Of a stretch of 64,000 nucleotides of DNA, positions 1 to 11,725 are shown one piece after another. The stretch is from Eutreptiella sp. 'Long Island Sound 2002' (taxonomy: Eukaryota; Euglenozoa; Euglenophyceae; Eutreptiales; Eutreptiaceae), in contig OZ038382.1 of assembly GCA_964036045.1 (NCBI GenBank), positions 148,192,961-148,256,960 of the forward strand. The letters run 5' to 3'. The notes below the pieces were generated by a model. The model ran no database searches, was not told the DNA's origin, and worked only from the letters and a program-made list of their open reading frames with translations. The stretch's first letter is position 1. Each line of letters starts with the position of its first letter. Both the position numbers and the translations under genes were made by a program.

Positions 1-2
1 GG

Positions 3-2306
3 AGGGTCTTTGCCCTCGAGTGCGAGGTAGACACGGGCAAGGTGGAGATGGCTCGCATCTCCGGGGTCGCCGCGCGCGCGCAGAAGGACCTGGACATCGC
101 CAGGGCCGAGACCAAGTCGCTGACCAACGTCGTCAGCGGCCTGCAGGAGAGGCTGGATGCGCTGGAAGCCCGTAGGAGCGTCGGCAGCGACCACCCACCC
201 CTGGAGTCTGGCTCGTCGGACGACGGCTGGGGACCCGGACCAGGTCCAGGCAGACCCCACGCCCCCGGCGGAGCCCCCAGGAGTCGCCCCAGCGCCAGTG
301 CCCCCTCTCTCACCGCCCCCTCTCACCACAGCGCGGGCCGCCGCAACGAGCGCGTGCCGCCCGGCAGTGGCAGTGAGGAATGGCGCGATGAGTGGCTCAG
401 CGCGGACTACCACAACCGCCGTGCTCCACCGCGGACGCCTGTACGCCCCCGACGCCCGCCACCAGCCCCGGTGCCAATCCCCAGGGCTGGAGGACGTTAT
501 GGTGGACTCAGGGATGAGGTCCCCAGAGGAGACGTGGAGTGGGATGTCGGCGAAGGTGAGGACCTGGACCTGGACCTGGACCTGGAGGAGTTCGACATCA
601 GCCCGCCGCGTGGTGTACGACGGGAGGCCGCTGAACGCAGCCGCCGGCGCCGTGATGAGGATGCGTACATGGATGCAGTACGGCGTGAACATTTTGGTTC
701 AGCGTACGTGGAGGAACCGCGGCGTAGCCACAGGGACTCCATGGAGGAGATGGACGTGGCGGCCGTGGGAGTCCGTGGGCGAGGCCGATGGGAACCTCGG
801 TCGACCTCGCGGCCGGCGTTCATGGTCTCTAAGGCCGCGGACGCCGCCGTGTGGGAAGACTTGAAGGACATCAAGCCCCCCATGTACGATGGCAACCCCC
901 TCAACCTCGACCGCTTCTTGGAGAAGCTGGACGATTGGGGGCTGACCGTCACTGAAGACCTACCTCCCGCGGATGCGGAGAGATATGTCTTCAAACGGTT
1001 CAGGTACCGCCTGCCGGAAGTGCTCGGCGAGCTATACTTCGTGGCGACCAAGGAGGGGAAAATCAAGACCCTCAAGGAAGCCAAGAAGTGGCTCAACGAG
1101 CAGGAGCGGGTGGACGCTCCGCAGGTGGCTGCCAAGCGCTGGAAGTCCATCAAGCTTGAGCACGATGGACGGGAGATCCGCCTACGGGACTGGCGTGACT
1201 TCCGAGGGAAATACACCCTCTTCCGCCGCAACGTGGAGGATTGGAACGAGGGTGACGAGCAGGCTCGCCTGCTCTCCATGCTGCCGGAAGCATGGATCAA
1301 AAGGGTCACCAAGGAGGAATCCAAGCGGGCCAAGTCCAACCACACGGTCAAGATGATGCTCCCCAAGGAGTATCATACGAACGTGGTGGCTTGGGCGAAG
1401 AAGAACGTGGCCCGGGATGTCAAACGGCACTCCCTGCGGAACGCTCTTCTCATCACCGTCTCGGGCGATCGCGAGAAGACCGCGATGTGGCGCCTTGACG
1501 ATTGTGAGTTGAGCGGCCAGACCATCCGTCTGCAGCCCATCCCGGCGCGGATGAGCTGCGACGAGATCCTGGAGTGGGTTGGCGAGGAAGTACTCAAGGG
1601 GTACCGAAACCTCCACCACACCCGCGGGTTGAGGCCCGGCGACCGCGACGTCAACTACGTTGGCGAGGGACCTGGCGGGGAATCTGCCATGGACCCAGCG
1701 GGAGCCGGCGGCGATGAGACTCTCGTCGACGACGACGACGACGATGAGCCCGCCGAAGTGGCCGTTTGCGCCTTCGTGGCCAACAACCTGAGCGCGGGAA
1801 GCAAACCGGGAAACTGGAAGCCCCTGCAGCAGGGTTGGAGGAAGAAGGAGAAGAGGGACCCTCGCCGCATTGGCGACCCTCCGCTGTCCTTTGGGGAGTT
1901 CATACGAGCTCACCCTCAGGGCTGTTTCGTGTGTTATGGGAGGAAGAAAGGCTTCAACCATGACCACCGAACATGCCCCGTCCACAAGGCCGACACGGAG
2001 GCTTACAAGAAGGCGCACGGGTCGAAGAAGCGTGCACCCGCGGGTATCCGGGAAGCCAAGATGGAGGTGGACAAGGACGAGCTGGCCAAGCTGATGTCGT
2101 CGGTGGGAACCGAGTTGGCCAAGGAGATCCAGGAGATCAAGCGGAACTGGGTCCCCAGGTCGGATAACAAGAACAAGGAGAACAACCAGAATGACCAGAA
2201 CAAGGACAAGGACAAGAACAAGGGTAAGAAAGGGGGAAGGAAGAAGGGCATCAACGACGTTGAGGCCGAGGAGAACACCCCCTCTTCCACAACCGACGCC
2301 CCCTAG
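3..2306 (+). CDS. gag: Gag polyprotein of element A, C-terminal part
   Basis: Structural capsid/nucleocapsid precursor of a Ty3/gypsy element; the frame is open from the window edge, so the N-terminus is outside. Seen: a P/G/R-rich linker, a gag core beginning near IKPPMYDGNPLNLDRF (about 870-920), an acidic DDDDDDE run, then one zinc knuckle near 1920-1980 of unusual spacing C-X2-C-X8-H-X4-C (CFVCYG...HDHRTC). The C-terminal tail is lysine and asparagine rich and probably binds RNA. It ends at TAG 2304-2306, after which the same frame continues open into pol. Compared with element C, it lacks the premature TGA that C has in the linker. The long ORFs antisense to it are shadows. Confidence 0.88.
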   Translation, partial: RVFALECEVDTGKVEMARISGVAARAQKDLDIARAETKSLTNVVSGLQERLDALEARRSVGSDHPPLESGSSDDGWGPGPGPGRPHAPGGAPRSRPSASAPSLTAPSHHSAGRRNERVPPGSGSEEWRDEWLSADYHNRRAPPRTPVRPRRPPPAPVPIPRAGGRYGGLRDEVPRGDVEWDVGEGEDLDLDLDLEEFDISPPRGVRREAAERSRRRRDEDAYMDAVRREHFGSAYVEEPRRSHRDSMEEMDVAAVGVRGRGRWEPRSTSRPAFMVSKAADAAVWEDLKDIKPPMYDGNPLNLDRFLEKLDDWGLTVTEDLPPADAERYVFKRFRYRLPEVLGELYFVATKEGKIKTLKEAKKWLNEQERVDAPQVAAKRWKSIKLEHDGREIRLRDWRDFRGKYTLFRRNVEDWNEGDEQARLLSMLPEAWIKRVTKEESKRAKSNHTVKMMLPKEYHTNVVAWAKKNVARDVKRHSLRNALLITVSGDREKTAMWRLDDCELSGQTIRLQPIPARMSCDEILEWVGEEVLKGYRNLHHTRGLRPGDRDVNYVGEGPGGESAMDPAGAGGDETLVDDDDDDEPAEVAVCAFVANNLSAGSKPGNWKPLQQGWRKKEKRDPRRIGDPPLSFGEFIRAHPQGCFVCYGRKKGFNHDHRTCPVHKADTEAYKKAHGSKKRAPAGIREAKMEVDKDELAKLMSSVGTELAKEIQEIKRNWVPRSDNKNKENNQNDQNKDKDKNKGKKGGRKKGINDVEAEENTPSSTTDAP
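2304..2306 (+). promoter_or_regulatory. Amber codon separating gag and pol in one frame (A)
   Basis: TAG followed by CGGAGCCCC. The pol frame is the same as gag (both start positions are divisible by 3) and no stop occurs between this codon and the pol ORF. The same arrangement is found in C, B and D/E, so I infer stop-codon readthrough to make Gag-Pol. Known retroviral precedents exist, such as murine leukaemia virus, but Ty3/gypsy elements usually use frameshifting or one fused ORF. Confidence 0.65.
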
Positions 2307-5300
2307 CGGAGCCCCTGCAGCCAAGGGCCCCAGCTAGGGCGGTCGCAGGATGGTGACGTGGGAAGCGCCGATCCATCCCAGTCGGGAGTCGATAAGCACA
2401 AGGGGACTGCCGCGGGCGGAAGGCCTGGTCTGGCGCCCAATCGCGGAGGCGGGGTGAGGGCAAGTGAAGGCACGAACCCTTGCACCCGTCCGTCCTTCGC
2501 GACCAAGAACGTGTTTGATGTACTACAGGATCTATCCGAGAGTATCGGAGGATCACCCGGACCGCAGCTGGATGCTGCAGATGGGCAGCCTGAGCCCATT
2601 GTCCACGACCTGCACCAGTCGCTTGTTGAGCTTCTGGAACGGCCGGAGATCCTGAGTTTGCACGCCGTGCGCCGTGTCGGTCGCGAGCGGCAGTTGCATC
2701 TTAAGGTCCGTGCCCTATGCGGGGAAGTGGAAAAGGTTTTCGACGTGTTGGTCGACACGGGAGCTCAAGTCAGCTTGGTCAAGGCTGGCCTACTTCCACC
2801 AGAGTGTCTGACCGACAGTCGGAAACCTGTCAGGCTGAAGGTGGCGAACGGCCAGTACATGGTGGGAGGCACGAAGGAAGCGGCCATGGGGCTGCAGTTC
2901 GTGAACCATCGTGAGCTGAGCCGCCCAGACCTCGGCAAGGAAATCCTCCTGCACGGTAGCTTCTACGAGGCCGAGATGGACTGGGACATGATCGTCGGGT
3001 ACGACTTCATGATGGAGACGGACTCCGGCGTTCTCCCGGCCCAGGCCTCCATGACCCTGTACCAGGACGACCAGCTCTCGTGGCTTTCGTCACCTGAGCA
3101 CCATGTGGAATGCCAATGGATCCACCCCGAACGCAATCAGCTCGAAGTGGCCGCGCTGGACACTGAGCCAACTGGTCCTGCAAACCAGGAGTACGGCGTA
3201 AGGCCGGAAGTGGCGAGCCGAGTTGTCGCGGACTTGGGAGCTTCGGATCTGGCCCTGGATGCGTTCTCTTGAGGAACCTCCGCCCATCTTCGGGTATGTG
3301 AGAAGTACTGGAGCGCCCAGGACTCCGCGTGGAAGAAGCACTGGGGTCCGCATCAGGGATTGATGTGGATCCATTGCCCCCGTTGGGACATTCCAAGAGC
3401 GATAGCGAAGATTCGCAAGGACCGCTCCAAGGCAGTGCTGGTTGTTCCTATGGGATGCACCGAGGAGGAAAGTACCCGACATTGGGTAGCCTCATTGACC
3501 AGCATGACCTTGAACAAGGTCGTCCTACCGGCTGGAGAGAGTGTCTATCAGGACGCTAAGGGACAGCCCATGCCACCCCAGAGATGGCCAACAGAATTCC
3601 ACTATGTGGATGGGGGCCTTGATCAGGCCGACACCACGGACTTCGTGTGTGTCAACCGTATCATAGCAGAACCTTGGAGGCAATGCTTTGCGGTTCCCCC
3701 TGTTGACATCGAAGAATGGGACTCCGAAGACCCCCTCACTGAAGAGGAGTGGGATCTGGCTCAGGAATATATGGATCAGCCCTTTCACGACTGGGGAAAC
3801 CAGCGTGAGGGCAAAGGCCAGGACAAAGCCTGGTGGGAAGTGGACTCAATCGTCTCCGGTTCCTATGACGGGGATACCTTCGTGCAGAGGGTGCTGGATC
3901 ACATGTCCAGCCAAGACGAGCCGCCTGGCGGTAACCCACCCACCTACGGCGATCTGTTCCGAGGCAAGACCAGAGATGGCCTTTTGGGCCACCTGGGAAG
4001 ACCACCTGAGCCGAAAGCGAGCGGGGTCGCTACCCCTCAAGTAAGCTCCGTGGTTCAAGTGCCCGGAAAAGCCAAGGCGGAGTCCGATGACTGCCCCAAG
4101 ATCCAGGCGTTGAGGGCCAGGCTGAAGCAGAAGTATGGCGAGACCTTCTTCAGCGGCAAACCTGTGTTCCCCCCACCGGTGCGTGGACCGTATGGCGAGG
4201 CCAAGATACGACTGAAGCAGGACCCCCGTGTGTATCGTCACCGGGAGTTTGCCCTGAGGGGCGAGAGGAAAGAGGCCATGGAGAAGATCCTCCGTGACTT
4301 CATCCAGAGAGGCTGGCTCGAGCCGTGCCACTCCGAATGGGCCTCTCCTTGCTTCGTCGTCCCCAAGAAGGTTGCCGGTGAGTGGCGGCTCGTGGTCGAC
4401 TACCGCGGCCTGAACGCCGGAACGCAGCACGACAGCTACACGCTGCCCCTCATTGAGGACATGCTGCAAAAGCAACACCGGCGGAGGATCTTCACGGTGA
4501 TTGACCTGAAACATGGTTATCATCAGATGCCTCTCGCCGAGGAGTCCCGTGCCTGCACAGCCATGAGCACCCCACTTGGACCTCTCCAGTGGAAGGTGAT
4601 GCCCATGGGCGTTACCAACGGCAATGCGGCTTTTCAGCGGATGCTGGAGAACCTGCTCGAGCCGGTGCGCGACTGTGCGGACCCCTTCGTGGACGACGTG
4701 ATCATCGCGTCCGGGGACCCCAGCATGAGCTACGAGGAGCTCCTGGAGGCACACGAGAGGGACGTCACTCGGGTGCTGGACCTTCTGGTTCGGCACAAAC
4801 TCACGGGCAGCAGTGACAAGGCCACCATTGCGGTAAGCGAGGTGGTCTTCGCTGGCCACGTAGTCGGGAACGGGCAGCGAAAGCCCATACCTGGCAAGGT
4901 GGCTGCGATCGAGCACTGGGAAAAGCCCAAAACGGTCTCTGAGCTACGGGCGTATCTGGGGTTCTGCAACTACTACTCGGGGTATATCAAAATGTATGCC
5001 GAGTATGCAGCCCCCATGACGACCATGCTCAAGGGCAACCGAGAGGAGACCAAGAAGGGGTCCAAGAAGGCTTTGGTCTGGACTGAAGAGTCTGACCGTG
5101 CCTTTGAGGGGATGAAGCAGGCGCTGCTATCCGCAGTGGGTCTGCACCTCGTGGATCCCGACCGAGGGTTCGTCCTGCGCACCGACGCTTCCGACTACGC
5201 CATTGGCGCTGTGTTGGAGCAAGTGCTTGACGATGGGAGGCGCGTGCCCGTGGCCTTCTGGAGCCGAGTCCTGGCGGAAGGCCAGAGACGGACGTGGACG

Positions 5301-7328
5301 CCCCGGGAAAAGGAGGCGTATGCCATTGTCATGGCTCTCAGGAAATGGGCTGGGTACATAGCCCTCCATCCCGTCACCGTCTGCACCGACCATCAGAGTC
5401 TGCAGTCGTGGCACAAGGAGCACGTGGACACCCCCTCGGCTCCCGCCTCCCGACGGGCAAGATGGCACGAGACCTTGGCCAAGTTCGACCTTACGGTTGT
5501 TTATATTCCTGGAAAGGATAACACCGTGGCGGACTGTCTCAGTAGGTGGGCCTATCCCGCCAGCAAGGGCATGCAGGATATCTCTGCCCATGGCGATGAG
5601 GCTGAGAACGCTGAAGCCAAGAGGATCATTGAAATGGAGCGCCTGATGGAGGAGGAGGGTGCCAAATGCTTCGTCGTCATGGCCGCAGATGCCCCCCTCG
5701 CTTCGGGGGTGAGCAGAACGGTCAGTGTACTCGCCCCTGTGGGTGCCGCGGGCGGAAGGCCCGGTCCGGCACCCCCTGTGGGAACTGAGTCCGACAAGCA
5801 CCTCTTCCCTGAGTCTTGCCTCCAGGACGACTGGACCGACGATTACGCCAAGTCTGAGGCCTTTGCGGCCGAGTATAGGGCTGTGACCGACCCTGACGAC
5901 GGGCAGAAGTGGCCAAAGGGGCTGACCGAGGAAGATGGGAAGCTCTACCGGAATGGTAAGCTGCTAGTCCCGGAGTCCCGGGTGCTCGAGCTGTGTGAAG
6001 CTTGGCACCACCACATGCTGCACCCAGGGGTCAAGAAGCAAGCTCTTGACATGCAGCGTCGGTTCGAGATCGACCATATCGTTCTCTACACCGCCATCAA
6101 GAAGGTCAGGAAGGGTTGTTCGGTCTGTCAGGCCTGCAATCCCGATAACCGGAACGTCAAGGGGGAACCCCAATGGACCCCGGTTCCTGACCAGCCCATG
6201 GAGAGCGTGGCCATGGACGTCTTCTCCATGCCCGAAGTGCACATTGGCAAGGAGACCTTTGACTGTGTGGTTCTCTGTGTGGACCGCCACAGCGGCTACG
6301 TTGTAGCCGTTCCGGCACGCAAAAAGGGGTTGCTTGCCAAGGAGGTGGCAGTCATGATGATTCGTCATTGGCTGACCGTCTTTGACATCCCCCGCACCAT
6401 TTGCAGTGACCGAGGGCCCCAGTTTACTGGTGGCTGGTTCAAGGCTATGTGTTCCCTCATGGGGATACGTCATGCCAAGAGCGTGGCCTATCTCAGCCGG
6501 TCTAACGGCCGTGCTGAGGTGGCTGGACGGCAGCTGTTCGAGAAGCTGCGCAAGATCCACATCACCAATCCACGTCGGAACTGGTTCGAGGAGATGTGGC
6601 CTGCTCTGAAGGCCCATCATGACACCCCCACTCCGGGCGGTTTGTCCCCTCACCAGATCCTCTTCGGCAGGGACCCCCTGGGTAGGGGACTTCCCTTGTC
6701 TGGTGATGGCATGGCTATGGATGCCAAGGAGTTCTTCGCGCGGCAAGAGCAAACGGCGCGGGACATCCGCCAGCAGCTTGAGAAGGAGCATGCTGAGCGT
6801 CAGAAGTCCGCCCCGAGCTCGACAGCGCAGAAGTTCAGGGTGGGAGACCCGGTGTGGGTGATCAGACCCCGCCCCATGGGCACCCACCGCACCAAAACCT
6901 GGTTCACACCCGGCGAGGTGGTCCGCAGGATCGGTGAGGACACCTACCGCATCAAGGTGGGTCACGGACAGTTCCGGGAGCGCCACGAGAGTCAACTCTG
7001 TGTGCGGGAACCCGACCTCCGTGGCCGACATGTGTCCCTGGACTACGCCAAACATGAGGCCGATTCGGACGACGACTATGCTGAGCAGGACGACTATACT
7101 GTCGAGAAGATCCTGGCTCAGCGTCCGAAGGCCTCGGCACCCGGAGGTCTGGAGTTCAAGGTTCGTTGGCGAGGCTATGGGCCGTCCCACGACACCTGGG
7201 AACCCGTCTCCTCATTCGTGCCGCGGGTCAATACTCCCTTCATGGAGTACATCCGCAAACACAAGACCAAGATCCACGTTTCGGACTTGGCAGCACTCAC
7301 CCGGGCGATTGCAGCCAGGGGTGCCTGA
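2307..7328 (+). pseudogene. pol: Pol of element A: PR-RT-RH-IN-chromodomain, one internal stop
   Basis: Polyprotein for reverse transcription and integration. Order: aspartic protease with VDTGAQVSLV (about 2750); reverse transcriptase with VDYRGLN, IDLKHGYHQM and a catalytic FVDD box (about 4686-4697); RNase H starting RTDASDYAIGAVLEQ (about 5180); integrase with an HHCC finger (HHHMLHPG to CSVCQAC, about 6000-6140) and DDE residues in AMDVFSM, CSDRGPQF and NGRAEVAGR (about 6210-6510); and a C-terminal chromodomain (DYTVEKIL to WEPVSSF, about 7088-7230), which places it among chromoviruses. One nonsense codon, TGA at 3270-3272, replaces TCA of element C between protease and RT; otherwise the frame is open. 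A 30-bp patch at 5745-5774 duplicates sequence from the gag-pol junction. Confidence 0.93.
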
Positions 7329-8781
7329 TCAGCGCCCTGGGCTCTCCCCTGATGTGTTGTGAGCGCTTGTGAGGCCGACGAATCGTCCCTTACTTGCTTG
7401 CTCTCTTCCATCTTTCGGTGACAGAGTGGCCATATACCCCCCCCTGCTGAATCCAGAGGAGGATGGCCCCTCTCTTCTTCTACTCGTCACTCCCCCCCCT
7501 GCTGAATCCTTGGGAAACCAGGTAGGGCGACTGACCTTCACAATTCTGAGCTCTTGGGGCCTTGAAGCCCATACGACGTTGCGCAACGGATGCCGCTGTC
7601 ATCGGCATTGCGAATTTTGAGTGTGTGGTTTGGTTCCATGGCATTTGCGGAATCCAGGCCAGTCGACGTGTGTCTCGAGACTATATATGCCTGAACTCAG
7701 GCGTTATCCTGTCCATCCTCCTGCATTTGCCTTATCCTGACCGTGGCGTGGTTTGGCACTCTGTTCTGAGTGTGTTTACACGCCTATTTACCCAAATTGT
7801 TGCTTGTTTTTCTGCCCTCCAGGATATGTGCATCTGTATGTTAAGTGTCATCAGCCCATCGCTGAGGGATGGACTGTTTTTCACCACGAATCGGGATACA
7901 GAGGCGCCTTGAGTCACCGTGTACATATCCTTACAGCCTGGTCCAGCCTGGACCAGTACTTGATTACAGATTCTACTGTTTGAGTGCCCGTGATACCGTG
8001 TTGCCCTATTCGCTGTGATGTGTGGAGATCCTGATGGCGCCAGGCGGGAAGCCCAGTTGCCTGACTACACTCCCAGCGGTCCGCCACTGTCAGTCCCAGT
8101 GTGAGCCTACCGATTTGCAGACGCACTTGCATTCGGATGGCGGCCTCCGGTGCTCCTGACCTCGGTCAGTCTGCCTTGGAAACTGGTGGTTTGAGGAGTC
8201 GACGCCTCCGCCCACACTGCATGAGGACTCCCTCATGTATGGCCTTCGTGGCAGTAGGGCGAGGGAAAAGACGGCCTTGATGCCCGATACCTTCAGGAGG
8301 AGTTCCCTTACGATCTGGGGTTCGTAAGGAGTTCGACTATGGCACTCTGGACTCGCGTCGTATGGATATGGACATGGTGCGCCCGAGGAAGGACCCGTGG
8401 GGACTCTCCCCAGTCGGCGGGCCTTGGGAAGCTTGGGGTAGCCGGATGGATCTTTGTGGTCGCTCTCGACTTGTGGGACCACCTCGGTCGTCGTGTGTCG
8501 CCTATGTTGGCCGTGTATGCCACTGCCACTGTGGTGGTGACCGTAGCAGCCGGCACCCGGTGCGCCTGGTATGGGTTAACGGGTCCTTTGGATTTTGATA
8601 CTATACATGTGCTACAAGCTGTTACAGCAGCATACCTATCCCACTGTGGGGTACCTATCTTACTTTGACTTACTGAAGTGAGGATGTGACACCCCCCCCC
8701 CCTTCAGGAAGTGGTCCTGGGTACCCGCTGCCATGCTTGGGTGTTATCGAGCCCCCCCAGGGTTTGCTCTAAGGAGGGGGG
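7329..8781 (+). other. Element A 3' untranslated region with polypurine tract
   Basis: No gene recognised. The stretch is shared with element C (57102-58604). It holds two copies of a C-tract followed by TGCTGAATC (near 7438 and 7493). It ends with the polypurine tract AAGGAGGGGGG at 8771-8781, directly before the LTR TG, which would prime plus-strand DNA synthesis. No envelope-like ORF with a signal peptide or transmembrane segment was seen. Confidence 0.75.
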
Positions 8782-11725
8782 TGAAGCGGTACCCAGAACC
8801 CCATGGCCAGGTTACGGCATACAACCGGTCTCCGGTCCACTAACCCCATGCACGGCGCGTTCCGTGCCGTGAAGCCCCGCATCGGCAACCGATGCACCGC
8901 CAGCGGAGATTTGTGTATCAGAATATCAGGAATCAACAGGGTTTTATTTTCATATTGTTTCCGTCAATTTTTACGCTTCCGTTCCGATACTCACTGTTTT
9001 GACTGCTGGCGGTTGGTTCGCGATTTTACCGTAACCGCCAGTTTAACTGTTTATAATGGAAATTTTAACGCTATCCGTCACGAAGGCTCCAAAGTCGCCA
9101 GGAACTGCATGAATGCTTCCGCAATTTTCATAATTAATACTCGCAACCTTAATCCGAATTTTTCAGGATGCCGAAATCGGATTTTCGACTTCGACATCCC
9201 CGCACTTGATTTGGCCTCTTTCGAGTGGACCTACGTGCTTCCGTATGCACGAATCAACTTCCCTTTCATCCTGCCCTCCATTTGTCTTAAAGATATGGGC
9301 AAAACAAAGTTGATTCGTGAGGCCACTTGTGAAGGTCATATCTCGTGTTGCTTGCGAGGAATTACGATAAGGAAACGTGGGATGTGTTTACAATACTCCC
9401 GACGTAATTTAGGAAGCATTATATGCCTTGCGTTTCCACACGTGCGCGCTAGTGTAATGGACCATGGTCAATTGGGTAGAGTTTGCGTTATAACTCTTTG
9501 GCCATGATATTGCGTGCGTTAAGATAACTTTCGAGTGTAGCGCGCAAGTGTTGGTGTGGCATAGGAACTCTCCTTGAGTTCCTATGAGCGATTGACACAA
9601 AGTTATGCCCTTGGAGGGGCATGACATATCGTGGTGGGAGCTACCTTTTTGGGCAATATGTGGTATGTGCCATGTGTTGTGTTGCGTGCCCATTTGGCGG
9701 GTCCATTGCTCCAAGTCGAACCCGCCAATGGACCTCATATTGTGCAAGCCCCTTCTCCATACTCCCTACGGTCAATTGCATGCCTAACCTTCGTGAAGGG
9801 AAGCTTGTGTGGTGATCCCGAAGCGATGCGTTGGGAGCAAGGTGTGTGTTTTACAATTTTCCATATTTTCATGTGCCCACTTGGGAAGTAGCGCTCGTAA
9901 CCTTTCAAGGCGCCCCAAGTGGAGCACATATGTGGGATCGAAGGTCAATGGTGTCAAGTCATTGTGTTTAGAAGGATTAAGTGATTGCACGATCCAGGCC
10001 GGAGATATTATAATATAATTGTAGACCTTTCAATGCACTTTTGTGTATCTTTGTGCCAATTTTGCCGTTTTTGGCTCGTCATGATGTCAAGTGGCGACCG
10101 TATATCTCAACGTTGCGCTCAATTGACATCATGACCCAAGTATGTTATGGGGGTACATACTTCGGTAGCCAACATATCTTGGACCCGGCGAATAACTCCT
10201 CTTAGGCTTGGCATACCGTGGCCGCCATGTTGGCGATTTGGGACTATCCCAAATCATGGGCTCACTTGGCGACCCTGCCATTTCCAATACCGGAGGGGTT
10301 GGGCGACGCCCCAAAGATATGTTGGACACATATGACTTGATATCAATCCTATGGCACACTCCGGTCCAAGTCGGGCATGTGCCTCATTTGCCCCAACCAT
10401 GAGTGTGCGCATTTTTGACCATATTGAGCAATTTTCTACTTTTGCTGCCCGCCGTGCACTATGTTCTAACCCTCGTGCACGCCGGACGCATGGACCAATG
10501 GACCATATATGACATGGGTGTTATGGGTAATGGTCCCCATGGTCCACACACCACGTGGGCGAAGCGGAGCCGCCTTCGTTAAGGCGCTAGGCCAAATTGA
10601 GTATGGGCAATTTTGCCATTTTTGCATTTGTGGACCCAATTGGGATCGTCACCACGCCGAGTGGCATCGAGATCTTTGAGAGCCAAGGGCATGGAAGTCT
10701 TCGTTGGACTCCTGCTGGATCACGTATGGAATGGCGGATCCGATCTCCAAGCCGGCGTGGAGATATACTATTGGGAGCACACCGAATTTTGGCTCATTTC
10801 AGGCAGCCAAAATGACCCAATTTTGGGACCCCAATTTCCCCCCTCCGTGTGGTCAATTGGCGGCCCCATTCCTCTAAGCCCATAGGGAGCCCGGACCCAA
10901 ATCCAAGTTGTACACTCAGATATGAGTCCTAGGTCCTGCCTCCTACCCTGTGAGCCATTGATCTTACCTTGGCCGGGCGAGCCACGCGTGGGAATGACGC
11001 CAATTTTGGTGATTTTGGCATCATGACCCCACATGATCCATCCGTGTTGCCCTGATGCCGGGACCTCAGAGGAAACCAGGTTGGGTGAGGGCTCCAGGCG
11101 GTTCGTACTCGAAGGGCATAGGGTCAGTTGCCTCGTCCCTACCTCTGGCGGGTCCGGACGAGGGGTCAATTTTGGGGATTTTTGAGTTAATTTCAGTTTG
11201 GGCTGAAACAGCCCATTTTCAGCTACCAACTCCTGGGTGATAATGGCGGGGCCATATCTCTGGCTCAGAGTGGAGTTGGGACCTCCCTTAGAGGGAGCAT
11301 AGGGAGCCACTATCGGTTGGCCTTGGAGCCCCTTGGTTCCCAGGAACTCGCCTGTGGCTGGGCGGGACACCCCCCCTATTGTCAGGGTTTCAGGGTCCGG
11401 ACTGAGCAGGGCATGGGTTGTGTTTGAGCCCCCGCCCCCATCAGCCACTGAGAGGGTCGGACCTGGGATTGGGATATGAGTTGGGACTGAGTGTCTATGG
11501 TCCTGTGATGCCCTTACCCCAGTCCAGTCTTAACCCCATGTGTACATATCCTGATGTGTTGCTGTACATACTTTCGTTCCCTCTTTGCAGAGTGGCAAGG
11601 ATTCTGAAACGCTTTGTCACATGACACGAGCGTATTGATGCCCTTGTGAGCGTAGTGCCTTGCCTGCCTGCTCACTTGTGCGTGTCACCGCAGCGTCCCG
11701 TGGCCGGCCCCCCACGGGAACGCGT
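8782..11725 (+). repeat. 3' LTR of element A (about 2.94 kb)
   Basis: Begins TGAAGCGGTACCCAGAACC right after the polypurine tract and ends at ...GGGAACGCGT. It matches both LTRs of element C over its length but lacks their 40-bp tandem duplication near the start. The end is CGCGT or CGCGTCA: both A and the 5' LTR of C continue with CA, the 3' LTR of C does not. Unusually long for an LTR. Confidence 0.92.
8803..9507 (+). CDS. LTR-embedded ORF (234 aa), function unknown
   Basis: Open frame inside the LTR, collinear with the 216-aa ORFs in both LTRs of element C and ending at the same VTLWP stop. A part (from about YTRNLNP to SCCLRG) aligns without gaps to the minus-strand frame in the D/E LTR at 62749-63021, with mainly conservative changes. 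No signal peptide, transmembrane segment or known domain recognised. It could be a chance ORF in conserved LTR sequence; coding status is unproven. Confidence 0.35.
   Translation: MARLRHTTGLRSTNPMHGAFRAVKPRIGNRCTASGDLCIRISGINRVLFSYCFRQFLRFRSDTHCFDCWRLVRDFTVTASLTVYNGNFNAIRHEGSKVARNCMNASAIFIINTRNLNPNFSGCRNRIFDFDIPALDLASFEWTYVLPYARINFPFILPSICLKDMGKTKLIREATCEGHISCCLRGITIRKRGMCLQYSRRNLGSIICLAFPHVRASVMDHGQLGRVCVITLWP

Larger units (their letters stand above)
1..11725 (+). mobile_element. Element A: Ty3/gypsy chromovirus, right part only
   Basis: Plus-strand LTR retrotransposon whose 5' LTR and first half of gag lie left of the window. Visible in order: the second half of gag, an amber codon, pro-RT-RNaseH-integrase-chromodomain pol, a 1.45-kb untranslated stretch, a polypurine tract and a 2.9-kb 3' LTR. 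It is closely similar throughout to element C (44361-61627). Its right LTR end abuts the truncated integrase of element B in the opposite orientation, so A inserted into B. The target duplication cannot be checked because the left end is outside the window. Confidence 0.93.

Noticed and set aside
5964-7190. 408-aa minus-strand ORF antisense to A pol (and the 437-aa counterpart at 55737-57050)
   Set aside because: Shadow of the integrase frame; no domain of its own and its conservation follows from pol.
7562-7912. Possible envelope or accessory ORF between pol and the 3' LTR
   Set aside because: Not open in the matching place of element C and no signal peptide or transmembrane segment.
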